Source: Schistocephalus solidus (lineage: Eukaryota; Platyhelminthes; Cestoda; Diphyllobothriidea; Diphyllobothriidae). From it: a stretch of 64,000 nucleotides of DNA. Under the pieces are notes generated by a model. That model saw only the letters and a program-made list of their open reading frames with translations. It was not told the origin of the DNA and searched no databases. Of the stretch, positions 29,044-39,224 are shown one piece after another. Where the stretch lies: assembly GCA_017591395.1 (NCBI GenBank), contig WEDG01007419.1, forward strand, positions 1 through 64,000, written 5' to 3'. The position numbers and the translations under genes are program-made. Numbering within the stretch: the stretch's first letter is position 1; each line of letters begins with the position of its first letter.

Positions 29044-29653
29044 CGCCGAAGCGATCGCCCGACAATTAAACCGGTTTGGCATCTCCATTGCGCAAAAACC
29101 GGCATCGTCCTTGCGCGCAACACTATCCCGAGTAAAAGACCCTGTACCCAAAGAGCAGCAAACTAATGTCATCTATCGCATTCCGTGTGCTAACTGCTCT
29201 TGCACTTATATTGGTCATACCGGCCGACGACTTGGGACGCGTATTGCGGAACATAAACTAGCCATTCGTCGACGCAACCCTTTGTCACTCATCTTTGCGC
29301 ATGCCCTTGAGTTCGACCATCGCTTCAATTGGGACGGAACCGAAGTTGTTGCAATGGCTAACAACAAACAGGCGCGTGAATTCCTCGAGGCGTGGCATTC
29401 TAACACGACCAGCATCAACCGCCATGTCGATCTGGACTCTCAATACGAAGGCCTGCGTGCCCGGCTCACTGATTTGCGCCCACAGCCGCTAATCTTTTCT
29501 GGACCATGTAGAATCTCACTGTCTCGCCACCCCCTCCCCCTGACACGGCGAACAACAGTTGACACGATAAACACCTCAAAAAATCGATGCAATTACCTCT
29601 GTCCCAATCCCGCATCGTCGACCATTAAGTTTACCGTCTGCAGTCACATTTAA
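29044..29653 (+). pseudogene. PLE GIY-YIG endonuclease domain (C-terminal fragment)
   Basis: Open frame of about 200 codons, lacking the RT. It opens with an A-I-A-R-Q-L-N segment that in other copies lies between RT and endonuclease. The GIY-YIG core reads V-I-Y-R-I-P-C..C-T-Y-I-G-H-T-G, with the conserved Arg in R-I-A-E-H-K and the metal-binding Glu in F-L-E-A-W-H. A Cys pair (C-A-N-C) before the YIG strand matches the CxxC seen in PLE endonucleases. In PLEs this domain nicks target DNA to prime reverse transcription. The frame is intact here, but without an RT or start context it is a dead fragment. Confidence 0.8.
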
Positions 29654-29814
29654 TCGCCATCCCCCTTCGCCTCCGACACAGGGAACCCTAACAGCCCCCT
29701 AACTGGCCCCAATCCAATCATGTACCCATTCCTCACACCCCAGTTGGTTGTCTGTCCTTGTCTGTCCTGTAGCACAAACTGGTCATCTGACCATTTCATT
29801 TCTCCTCTGTTCAT

Positions 29815-29859
29815 TTCGTCTGACGACGGGTTGGTGTGACCAACTTGAAAATTCACGAG
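29815..29859 (+). ncRNA. Minimal type I hammerhead ribozyme candidate
   Basis: Layout: stem I 5' strand TTCGT; core CTGACGA (29820-29826); one unpaired C; stem II GGGTTGG/CCAACTT with loop TGTGA; core GAAA (29847-29850). The A50-A51-T52-T53 tetranucleotide is self-complementary and could form a minimal or intermolecular stem III. The cleavage C is at 29854, followed by ACGAG, which pairs with TTCGT (one wobble). All required core bases are present. PLEs are known to carry minimal hammerheads of this kind. The extra C between CUGACGA and stem II is unusual. Confidence 0.65.
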
Positions 29860-29932
29860 TACAACTCTATTTTCCGACGAGCCCTATTTTCTTCACTATA
29901 TCATCTCGGAATGCACTCTACCTCAGCTATTC

Positions 29933-29949
29933 AATATATATATATATAA
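29933..29949 (+). repeat. (AT)n tract at PLE 3' end
   Basis: Short AT run immediately after the P5 element. Confidence 0.8.
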
Positions 29950-32900
29950 CTGGTCGGTTTCACGATAAACATGCATGCTGAGTTATTAGTCATGCTTTAT
30001 CGAGGTAAGCTTGCATACACTAACATTTCTTGATACAGAGAAACTAAAGTTCCTCACCGGAACCGATGTGTCAGGTTGCTTACTTTACCGAGAGCTTGGT
30101 CACTGGCGTTATGCGTCATCATCTCAATGGAGGATGTCTGTAACCATGCCTCCACTTCGGGTGAGTTCAGCGCGGTGACAGATCTGCTCGGATTTTTAAG
30201 TTTGGTGTGACCGAATCCTTCGAAATATCAATAAAATGAAAAATTTGTCTCCGTTAGGAACATCAGTTTCTCAGGTTATCACCCCCTGAACTCTCGCCTT
30301 CGCGAATGTGATTTCGAGTTATGAAATGCCATTCAGAACGTAAATCGTTCGTAAGTTGAGAAGTGTCTGAAATCGTTTTGATCGGAATAATGACTATTAA
30401 CAACTTGGTCATCAAAGGATAATATGCCGATTCCAGGGGTTTCGACGAAGTCCGCACGATAAGTAAATCTGCTGTTAGGGTTCAACATCAGTTGTTGGAG
30501 ATAAGGCTCAATTCAGCATGACAGAAGTTGACTCGTAATTATAGGGTTTCGCGTTCCACCATCACTGTGCACCATTAGGCACCCAGCAGAGTAGAGGCAT
30601 CCGTTATACTGGCAAGAGGCACAGAAATGTCATCAGGCAGCCGGATTGCAGAACGGAAATCGCAGTGGACGGATTCAAAGTAAACAAAATCCAAAAAAGC
30701 AGACGAGGCTGAGCTGATCAACAAGTTTTCGCCACGGTAGACAAATAAAACGAGTTCGCTATAAATTCTAGGTCGGTAGATTATAATTGGTTTTTAGATA
30801 GAGCATAATCTAACACCATTCTTCCAGATGCCGTCTCACAAATGGTTTAGCATTTCTTGCAGGTTCACCATCGTTGCTAAAGAGAACTACATCGGAATGG
30901 GGGAGGGTCGGAGTGAGTAAATCCTCGCTACACAATGAACTACAGATTAAGGAGCACAGTTTCTCGAGGCAAGGAGGCAAGAAACGGCTGTAGTACGCCT
31001 ACGCTAACCACTCGACCTAATGCAATTTCAAGTCGGCTTTTGCGAGACCGAACGTGAATTGCTTACTGAGCTCGGATGTCGGAACGCCATCCTCATAACT
31101 GTTAATAATCCCGATCGCAGCGGCCAGCGAGCGAGCAAGCATATAACCTAAGTGGTGAAGCCTCTGCCTCCAATATGCAATGGCGCACGGACCCAGGATC
31201 TAACTTCAGGTCGTCCAGCTTTTTATTTGAAGTTTGGCCGGCTGATGATGCCATCTAAGTCAGAAACACTCGCTCCAGTCTCCATCGTCTTTGTCGTTAT
31301 CCCTTCTACAGTCCTGACAGTAAAAATCAGGAGGAAACAAACATGAAAACGGTTAGTAATAACACCCGATCCTAATTGCGGGGAGGTAATCACCAGTTAT
31401 CGAATCGGGCATGCCAATTCCGGCAAAAGCAATACCCCTGTAAAAGCTGCGTGGACCGCCCGGTCAACACGGCGCTGACATCGCATTAGCACATCACCGA
31501 GCTTTTTGGCCATAAATACTTGCAGTTCGCGTGATTCAGTGCTGATTAGTAAGCATGTGTGTGGGTTGGTGGTATGTAGACTCTTCTCAGGCAATGACAC
31601 TTTTACTATCTTTCTCTCTCTACCCTCTTAGTATATGTAAATTCTGAGTACCCGGTCTGTTGGCACTAATGGAACAGAAGGTCTGCACACCACTTTATGA
31701 CCCCGGCCGGCAGTCTCGGCTATCAATCGACGGAAAAACCGGCGATTGGTTCACAGTGAGGTGAATCATCCCTCGGGCTGAGGCTGCGGGAGCTAAGATG
31801 ATTAAATGTATGGGCTGGGAAACTATGCTCACATTAGATCTTCTCATACAACCGCGGTCCAGCTGAGATGGCGGGAGCAGATTATGGTTCAAGCTCCTCG
31901 GTCCAAATTGCTGAGGAATATTAGCGCCAGGGAAAAATAGGCGTCCCTAGTTGAAACTCGACCCCCCCCCACCCACCAAAAGCCGTGCAAAAGAAGTAAA
32001 TGCTACCGATAAGAGGGTACTGCTCGGAGAGATTCGGTGCGTGAGGCCAAAGTTAGCGGCAAAAACGCAGTACCTTCGAAAAACAAATCCAATGGGGGAA
32101 TCTATAGCGGACCCACAAGCGATAGGCAGTTTAACGAAATCATTTCCACGAAACAAGAGGCAAGGGCTCTGTAGTCTATTAGACGACGGTTTCCTGCTCT
32201 CAACAAGGCCAGCATTTTCGATCGATAGTAAACAAACGGTACTGTCGTCTCTCCCTATCGAACAACTTATTTGACGCAGACAAAAAGAGGCAATTGACTC
32301 AAGGACTCGATTTACTATTGAAACTACCATGTCGTCTAGCCAATTACCGTAGTCTGGATGTGAGTTCGAAGTTCGCTCTGTCAAAAGCACTACTTCGTTC
32401 CTGGACCGGCAAATTTTCTCATCGGGATTACTTCCTGCACAACGAATACACAACACGCATTAGGCATCTTGAGCTGTCGGAGACAGGCGCGGATGCGAAA
32501 CCAAAGCAGCAACAGTCAAATGAAAGGATGTCGGCAAATAAAGTATGCGAATATGACACAGTAACGGGCCGCTGCTTTAAATAACATGCATTCGACAGGT
32601 GTACCCCGGGTCAGAAGAATCTGGGATTTCAACAAGGGCCCATTGAGCCAAGTGTCGCATAAAGTCGGCTGTGGAGGTGGTTTTCGCTGAGCCTAGATCT
32701 TGTGAGTTTGAAGTTGGCTGATTAGACAGCAGACGGATATGTTATTTACAGTTACTTTTTCAGCAACATGTAGCCAGCTGAATACGGGATTTACTCCCTT
32801 AAAACCCGTTTGCGGTAGAAAACTTGTTTCTTTTCGAGGCAAGAGTGAAACAGGATATTGAAGTTCAGAGTGCTAATTGGTGTGTGTGAAACGTCAGTCT

Positions 32901-33334
32901 TGGGCAGTTTACCTATCGCGACGTGTACCGATAGCTCGTTACTTTGCAACAGTACGTGATTCTACAAACCACAATTACCAGCGCAAATAGACTGAAGCAA
33001 TGGCCTTCTACAGCTCCCGATCCCCGAATAAAAGTTGCCTTAACACCGCTGGGAAAGGCGACTGTGCATGGCAAAAACCACATAATCGTGTGATGTGAGC
33101 ATTGGGTGGATCATCGAGAAAGTGGTTAAATCATATGCAATCAAGGCACAATCTCTCCTCTCGATGCAACTTTCTATATAATTGATGCATGACAAAGACG
33201 TTATACCGTACTTCCGATAGAGGTACTAGCTAAAAGTCTATACACGTGTTTCGCCGATGTTTCTGCTGCTGTGTAACGCAACAACGAGGCGTTTGGCTCC
33301 TCCGTGGATCTCACAGCGTTCTCTATACGGTCTC
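29950..33334. other. Mostly unassigned intronic sequence
   Basis: Inside PAK intron 26049-38262. At 31120-31310 there is a faint old S2 SINE (gatgatgcc..gtcagaaacac..ctccagtctccatcgtctttgtcg). No gene is supported; the open frames at 31947-32584 overlap on both strands. Confidence 0.4.
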
Positions 33335-33500
33335 AGGTGTTGGGGGTTGGGTATGACTGGCTGGCGACGGCTAATAAGCCAGAAATGGTCATTACAGTCT
33401 CCCCTGTCTGTCGGTAATGTTATTCTGTGTATATTAATAGCCCGCTGTGCAGCTGGTGGTGGGCTCTAGGGTGAGACAACGAAACGATTGACCCTGACCA
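33335..33500 (+). mobile_element. SINE family S2, 5'-truncated
   Basis: gggtatgactggctggcgacgg then ggctaataagccagaaatgg, gtctgtcggtaatgttattctg and a degraded tail. Confidence 0.75.
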
Positions 33501-33780
33501 TCAACTGGGAGCGAATTCACAAACATACGCACACATAGACGGCACAAATGGTAGACGACCGGGGTTCACCAGATGGGTAATAAGCACTTTCTCTAAGCAA
33601 AATTCATCATTGCCTCACCATCTGCCATTCGCTGTGGCTGCAGATTGTATCTAATCACTCAGGAATGGGTTAACATCGATTAATTTGACTTTCCGAAACA
33701 AACAAGCTTCGTATGGGTGGTAGGGGGTTATGAACAGGCAACCAATTTAAGCAGGCCGAAGTCGGCCAAGCTAAAATAGC
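33500..33780. other. Unassigned intronic sequence
   Basis: Between the SINE and the PLE fragment. Nothing recognised. Confidence 0.4.
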
Positions 33781-33806
33781 TATTATAATGTTTTCCTGGG
33801 GCAGTA

Positions 33807-34403
33807 TTGCAGCGACTGGAGGAAGTGGCTTTCGACCACTATCGACCACGACTTTGGGTATGGTATGTTGATGACAAATTTGTCATCATCAGTCGGGAAA
33901 AGATTGAGGATTTCACAAAGAATCCGAACTCGATCTTCCCCGACATCCAGTTCACGATAGAAGAAGAAAAATACTGTCAGTTGCCGTTTCTCTACGTGCT
34001 GGTATGCAGAAAGGGCGATGGACAACTCAAAATGACGGTTTACAGGAAGGCAACGAATAGGTCTTGCATTCTCATTTATCTTAGCAACCACCCCCTTTGG
34101 AACAAACACAGCTGCGTGAGAACACTCTACTGTCGAGCAGAAACCAATTGCACCGAACCAGCCGAGGTTCAGTTTATGCGGAAAGTCTTCATGGTTAACA
34201 GATATCCTGGGAGTGTTGTTGAGAAATGCAGGCGAGAAGCCAAAAGAATAAATCCAATGGGGCAGCCAAAACCGAAGTACTGGCGAGGAGTACCTTGCAT
34301 AACTTGCGTATCCGAAGAATTCGCTAGACTTGTGAACCAATTTGGGATTGGCGTGGCTAACAATCCTGGAAGCGATAATCCACCGGCAAATCATGTAATA
34401 TAA
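33807..34403 (+). pseudogene. PLE reverse transcriptase fragment, YVDD to connector
   Basis: 198-codon frame starting just before RT motif C (V-W-Y-V-D-D-K-F, with both aspartates kept). It continues with P-D-I-Q-F-T-I-E-E and P-F-L-Y-V-L-V-C-R-K-G-D-G, the Y-R-K-A block, and H-K-H-S-C-V-R-T-L-type thumb sequence (here W-N-K-H-S-C-V-R-T-L). Fingers and palm A/B motifs are missing (5' truncation). A stop after ..N-H-V-I interrupts the frame before the endonuclease, where a few residues (Y-I-G-E-I-S-K-R-V-C-M-R-M-H-E-H) can still be read near 34430-34480. Confidence 0.85.
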
Positions 34404-34748
34404 AGACCCAAGCCCCCATTGTGGTCAAGCCAATTATATTGGCGAAATCAGCAAACGGGTTTGCATGAGAATGCACGAGCATGAGCTTGCTGCGAGACGG
34501 AAGGATAAACGCTCCTTGGTAGCCGCTCACGCGTCCTAGCCAGGACCCGACTTTGACTTTGCAGCTTGAGAATATTGGGTCAGTCAGGCGACCGAATTTC
34601 ATGCCTGCTGCAGGAAGCTTGGACCCTCAACCGCGGAAGTGATCAATAGAAATATCAATTTGCCCTACGTGAAGAAATCAATGTCACTTATGAAAGTCAT
34701 ATTCAGCAGCGGCGATTTAAATAAGCAGTGGGCTGTACAGTTTCCTAT

Positions 34749-34788
34749 CCCTTGACGATGGGCTCGCGTGAGAGTTCGAAACGTCGGA
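34749..34788 (+). other. Hammerhead-like hairpin of PLE P2a
   Basis: TTGACGA core (C3 changed to T), one extra T, stem II GGGCTC/GAGTTC with wobble pairs, then GAAACGTC|GG. A TATA-like atttaaataagcag lies about 32 nt upstream. Confidence 0.5.
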
Positions 34789-34850
34789 GCGAACGCCTTC
34801 CCGTCTTTTTCAATACAATTACCTGGGTCTGGGCTATTATCGACCATATA

Positions 34851-37622
34851 TAAGTGAGGTCAGATCGGTATGCAAATTCGTGCAACTTGTATGATATCGC
34901 AGAGTAAATATTGAAAACACTTGCAGTTCCCCGCACGATATGAAAGCCGAAATACGGGTCTTTGGCAGGATGGACGGGGCAGTTGGAAACTCGACCCTGA
35001 TAACATTGCTCCCACGCTTCTTTTTAACCCAGCCCGGCCCAAGGGCGATGATGACTGGTATATTACGATCGCATCGCTGGTTTCTCTGACTTTGAGAGGC
35101 ATTTTATCAAAGAAGACAGAGACGGCGGAACTGTTCAATTCTAGGTGGACTAGGGATAAACACTCTCATGCCCTGAACTGCACGTAGTGCCAGCTGATAA
35201 CGGCGATACGTCGCGCTGCTTGGGAGAGACTTTTTGTTGTCCAGTCCTGGCACTGAGCACAATTCGCGAGGCCAATCGATGCCTGTTTCGGTAATCCAAC
35301 GCTCATGCCGGGATAGGGTTCGAAAAGGAGCGATCAAGTTTCATGGCTCTGAAACAACTCACGACTCTACCCTACCTCCAGTCTCACAATTATTGATGAA
35401 ATCGTGACGCAATTGCGCGTACCTTGAGCAGTTTATGCGAAATGCACGTTCTGTTGTGTTGTTGGGTTTAATTAAGAGCCCGCAAAGGCAGCCGCATGGC
35501 TACCACTACTGATGCAGGACAAAGGAGGCGGAAATGACCATTTCATGCTCATTGGCCGCTGCTGCCGCCGCATCCAGTCGGTCATACCTGAGATGCGAAC
35601 CAGAATTCTTGGGTTGTCGAGCGTTAAGTCCAATGAACGAAAATTCCCTTCGAAGGATACAGAAAAAGAGTTTTCGAGCCTACGTGTGCTTTCGACAAAC
35701 TCTCGTCCCTGCACCACCATGTTCTAGAGCACAAGGTGGACATCATCGAAACTATTACGGTCGTCAGACCAGTTCAAGTTAAAAATGCAATCAATAATGC
35801 TTGTCTTTTCATACAAGTGGGTTGTGTGAATAGGAGGAGAGGACTGAGGTAGGGTGATAAGAGACAGTGCGTTAGGCGGCAGTGGCGGTTCTTTTGTGCG
35901 TATGAGACCGGCGTCCTCAACCTGATGGCAGTGGCTTCTGTTGTGGCTGGCAGACACTGACCCAGTGATTTGGGGTAGATTGGTTGAAGGCTTCGTTGGA
36001 GTCCATACGATGCCCGGAACTCGTTCATTCACTCACTTTTTTGTTTGCTTTCAATAAGCAAAGCTGGTCACTGAGAGAATTTCTACACAGACACAGTGAG
36101 TAACCGTTTGTAGAGCACTTCTGACTCAAAACGCAAAAAAAACAGCCGAGATCTACCGCCGGCAGCGAGTAGCGGGGGGGGGAGGTGACGAATAGAATTC
36201 CAACGTAAGAACAAACTCGCACGGAAAAATACTGCAACGGCACGTTCTAGAGGATGCTCAGAGTTCAGGCACGCTTCGTACAATTCCGGCGAATGTGTTT
36301 GACATGCCTGAACGGACACGCACACACACGCGAGCACACGTTCTCACACACGCTAACCGCCACAGGGACGATAACACTTGCGTTACCAGGGTACTCTGGG
36401 TGTACGAATGTACCTCCAAAACACAAAACTTTGATTTGGTGGGGGCGCCAAAGCGCGAGGTGATGTGGCACACGCGCGCGCGCGACGAGGAGAAAAGGAA
36501 GGAAAGTTGCAACGGGGTTGCGCCTCACACCAGCACGAAGTTCCCACCACCACCTGTTGGTGGCAGCACATGAACTACCCACCCCAGGGTCCAAACACTT
36601 GATCGGGCTGAAGGTGGAACGCACGAAATGAGGAATGGTTGTTTGTAAGTCCATGTTTTTCCATGCCTACGTTGCCACGGAGGCTCAGTAATCATGCGAC
36701 ACGCACTCCACCGACATCACAGGCGGGCGACGCCTTGATAACTGCAAGTGAGGAGACTAAAAGGGCACCAGCAAAATCGGAGGGAAGTGGGAGCAAATAC
36801 ATAGAATGCAGCGGTAGTCTGGCCAAAGTGCCGAGGAAATAGCAGGACTCGAGTTCGGGAGGAAACACCTAGCTTGACAGGATTTTCAAATCACAACGAC
36901 TACCATTTTGTTTTCAAGTACTGCAGTCGGTATAATGATTGGAGCACGCCGGGATAGGACGAAGGCTAAAAGGCGTACGGATTACGATTATGTTGATGGG
37001 GTGTCTCATAAATACACTTCACCGAGTCGGCTTTAAACCTTACCTATTGTCGTACAGACGTGTGGTGGGCGTAAAAAGGAAGCTCACGCCAATGCAGCCG
37101 GTGCGCTTAATCGATCCCTAGTAGACCTGAAGCAAGTAGGGCGCCACTGGAACGTGGAAGATGAAAGAGTATGAGCTCGATCTAGATCAAAGTGAGCGTA
37201 CAGGTCATCACTACTGACAATATTAGTGCTTTGAAACTATCACGGCAGGCTTGCGTCGCATCTTACCCGACTGCCAGGTGGCTAGCAAAGTCGGCACTCC
37301 CTCGGAACCCGGATGAGGCTTGGAAAATCCCAGACCAGATCATCCAAGCTTGACACTAGTGCAACTAGAGAACCAGTCCTTTTTAACAAGAGCACACGGC
37401 CTGGTTAGCTCTGTTCATCGCTGTGCACAACTGCGATCGTTATGATCTTCGCTTGGCATAGAGACTCCATAGTTGCGGGGGTAGTAGAGTGAGGTAATCG
37501 CGGGCTGCCCGAGACCGATGCACTAAAACAAATTAACCCGTAGGTCCATCGCATGGAGGACCTCATCGCTTGCAACGCGCGAGCTTCAGGTGGCGTTTGA
37601 CGACGCAAGGAATAACCTACCT
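34851..37622. other. Unassigned intronic sequence
   Basis: Inside PAK intron 26049-38262. Includes a (G)n run near 36174, a CA-rich stretch near 36315-36350 and a CG-rich run near 36470. 35700-35750 resembles 19450-19500 (old repeat). Open frames on both strands show no domain. Confidence 0.4.
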
Positions 37623-37689
37623 CAGAAGAAGAAGAAGAAGAAGAAGAAGAAGAAGAAGAAGAAGAAGAAGAAGAAGAAGAAGAAGAAGA
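37623..37689 (+). repeat. (AGA)n microsatellite
   Basis: About 22 perfect trinucleotide units. The poly-Lys, poly-Arg and poly-Ser frames across it are artefacts. Confidence 0.95.
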
Positions 37690-38256
37690 GGCCATCACTT
37701 GAATATGCTGTTTATTGGCCTGACCTCATCAGAGACAGTTGCAGAAAAGCAGTTCACGGCTCACGAGGTTGTCAGCCCTCGTGAGAATTTCGGCGTCAGT
37801 CATCGTTTTCTGACCCGCGGTCGATTAATAATCGCGCGGGTTCATACTCTCTGTTGCGATTTTGCCTGGGCAAAATTGCTAGCCACGCTGAACGGATGCG
37901 GGTGACGGTAAGCCAAATTGCCAAGTAATTGCTACGCCAGGAATCGATAACGCTGATGAAATCAAGGCCATTAACGATTCGAGTACAGACGAAACAGCAA
38001 TCAACGCATCAACTACGACCTCCAGTGATGAACAGGAGGACTGCCAACGATAATAGGCCTGTTGTAGCCTGGCGACCACGCCCAACAAGTAATGCGCACC
38101 TTGTGCTCCAAGTACCCATTTATGCCACTTTCTTTGATGATTGGTTCGAGAGAGATTCCGAAACGCCAGACCAATAAACAGCATGTTCCAGTGATCACCT
38201 CTTGTTATTCAGAACTGTTCCCTGGAACTCGCCTGTTCGCCTCTATCAGCCAAATA
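37690..38256 (+). mobile_element. PLE pseudo-LTR / 3' end relic (copy T3)
   Basis: Clear similarity from about 37850 with 3930-4330 and 24430-24965. It includes the cctggcgaccac phrase, a hairpin with TTGATGA and GAAACGCC (38133-38169), ttccagtgatcacctctt, and an end encoding P-G-T-R-L-F-A-S-I-S-Q-I. This parallels P-G-T-R-I-F-A-S-I-S-N-I at the end of the 55.4-kb pLTR. It stops within about 12 nt of the PAK splice donor at 38262. The part 37690-37850 is less certain. Confidence 0.7.
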
Positions 38257-38262
38257 ACCTAC

Positions 38263-38451
38263 CTCATTGAGGAGGAGCTCGGGACGCTGTTGCTTCGAGA
38301 GACTCATCTTCTTCACTGCCAACAGCCGTCCCGAACGACGTGATCGCGCGAGGAAAACAACGCTAGTGCTGCCGTCACCAATGACACCCAGCTCCTTGAG
38401 GTCGGGTCGCGGATCTCCGGACATCACTTCCCTCTCCAGGATTTTGCGAAA
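38263..38451 (-). CDS. PAK4: Group II PAK, kinase N-lobe exon (glycine loop, catalytic Lys)
   Basis: Exon of 189 nt (63 codons). The acceptor is ctctgttag|TTTCGC and the donor GAG|gtaggt, both phase 0. It starts F-R-K-I-L, matching the position of the pre-kinase helix of group II PAKs, followed by S-G-D-P-R. The nucleotide-binding loop is GDGSTSVV, the ATP-anchoring lysine lies in LLAVKKM, and K-Q-Q-R-P-E-L-L-L-N-E is the start of helix C with its conserved Glu at the exon end. The K-Q-Q-R..ELL.NE signature is typical of PAK4/5/6 rather than PAK1/2/3. The flanking intron on its 3' side opens directly into a PLE-derived repeat, only about 7-12 nt past the splice donor. Confidence 0.92.
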
Positions 38452-39224
38452 CTAACAGAGAGATGGAGAGGAAAGGCAAGGGTATAGTGTGCACAAAGGA
38501 AGATCAATTAAATACTATGATTAAACAAACGTTTTTTGGACGAACACATCGATCGAGCTGAGAAGCACGCTAATGGCGCGCGAAGCGACCCAACTGCACT
38601 ACCGGGAAATATCATTAATGTAACAAGGATAAATACCGTGTTCGGATTTAGGTGAAGTCCGCGTGTCACAATTAAGTGTTGACAGAAGCTGCCAGTCACC
38701 ATCAACAGGGTTGTGCTCTGTCTGCTGTGCTGTGGGATTTTTGACAGACCGTGATAGTAAATCGCACCTTGCTGGATATAAAAACGGCATATCAGGATCT
38801 GTTAGATTATCGATTTCCGAAGGGTACACCACGACCCCAAAAACAATAGCCTGTTCTCTAGCCTGAACGAGAAATGATCTTTGTGGAATCTGGAGGGTCA
38901 TCACTTCTAGGAAGAGTCTCCCGAATACGTGAATTTAGTCAAAATCGGAAGAATTCAGCGACAACGATGAGATTCAAAACCCCAAAAAGTATGGGCAGAG
39001 GTCGAGGGGGACCAAGCAGCGAGAAAGGTCTGTATAGAACTTTCGGATCCTTTAAACACAAAATAAATGCGGATCATTTTCTAGAAGCCTACTACACAAG
39101 ACAAAAAGCCCAAACAGCGGATGTAACGAAAGTTGATTGAAGTTATATCAACATGGAAGGTAAGCGACCACAAGGTAAGTTGAATACTGTTTTGTTGAAT
39201 ATTCCTGCTCAACATCTCCATTTT
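38452..39224. other. Unassigned intronic sequence
   Basis: Start (from the LINE side) of PAK intron 38452-46622. No repeat or gene recognised. Confidence 0.4.

Larger units (their letters stand above)
29040..29934 (+). mobile_element. Penelope-like element, 5'-truncated 3' end (lineage P5)
   Basis: Contains the C-terminal GIY-YIG coding part (29111-29653), an untranslated 3' part and a hammerhead-like RNA (29815-29859). It ends at an (AT) tract at about 29933. The left edge is directly adjacent to the SINE tail at 29032. No RT core is present. Confidence 0.8.
33783..34850 (+). mobile_element. Penelope-like element, 5'-truncated copy (lineage P2, copy a)
   Basis: RT palm/thumb coding (33807-34403), a decayed GIY-YIG part (about 34400-34680), a TATA-like segment and a hammerhead-like hairpin (34749-34788), ending near 34850. 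Homologous along its length to 53600-54690. Confidence 0.85.

Noticed and set aside
31947..32584. Open frames of 169, 107 and 96 codons
   Set aside because: Mutually overlapping on opposite strands with no domain; intronic position.
36254..36654. Overlapping open frames on both strands
   Set aside because: Arise from CA-, CG- and G-rich low-complexity sequence; no domain.
37570..37905. Open frames with long poly-Arg, poly-Lys or poly-Ser
   Set aside because: Caused by the trinucleotide microsatellite.
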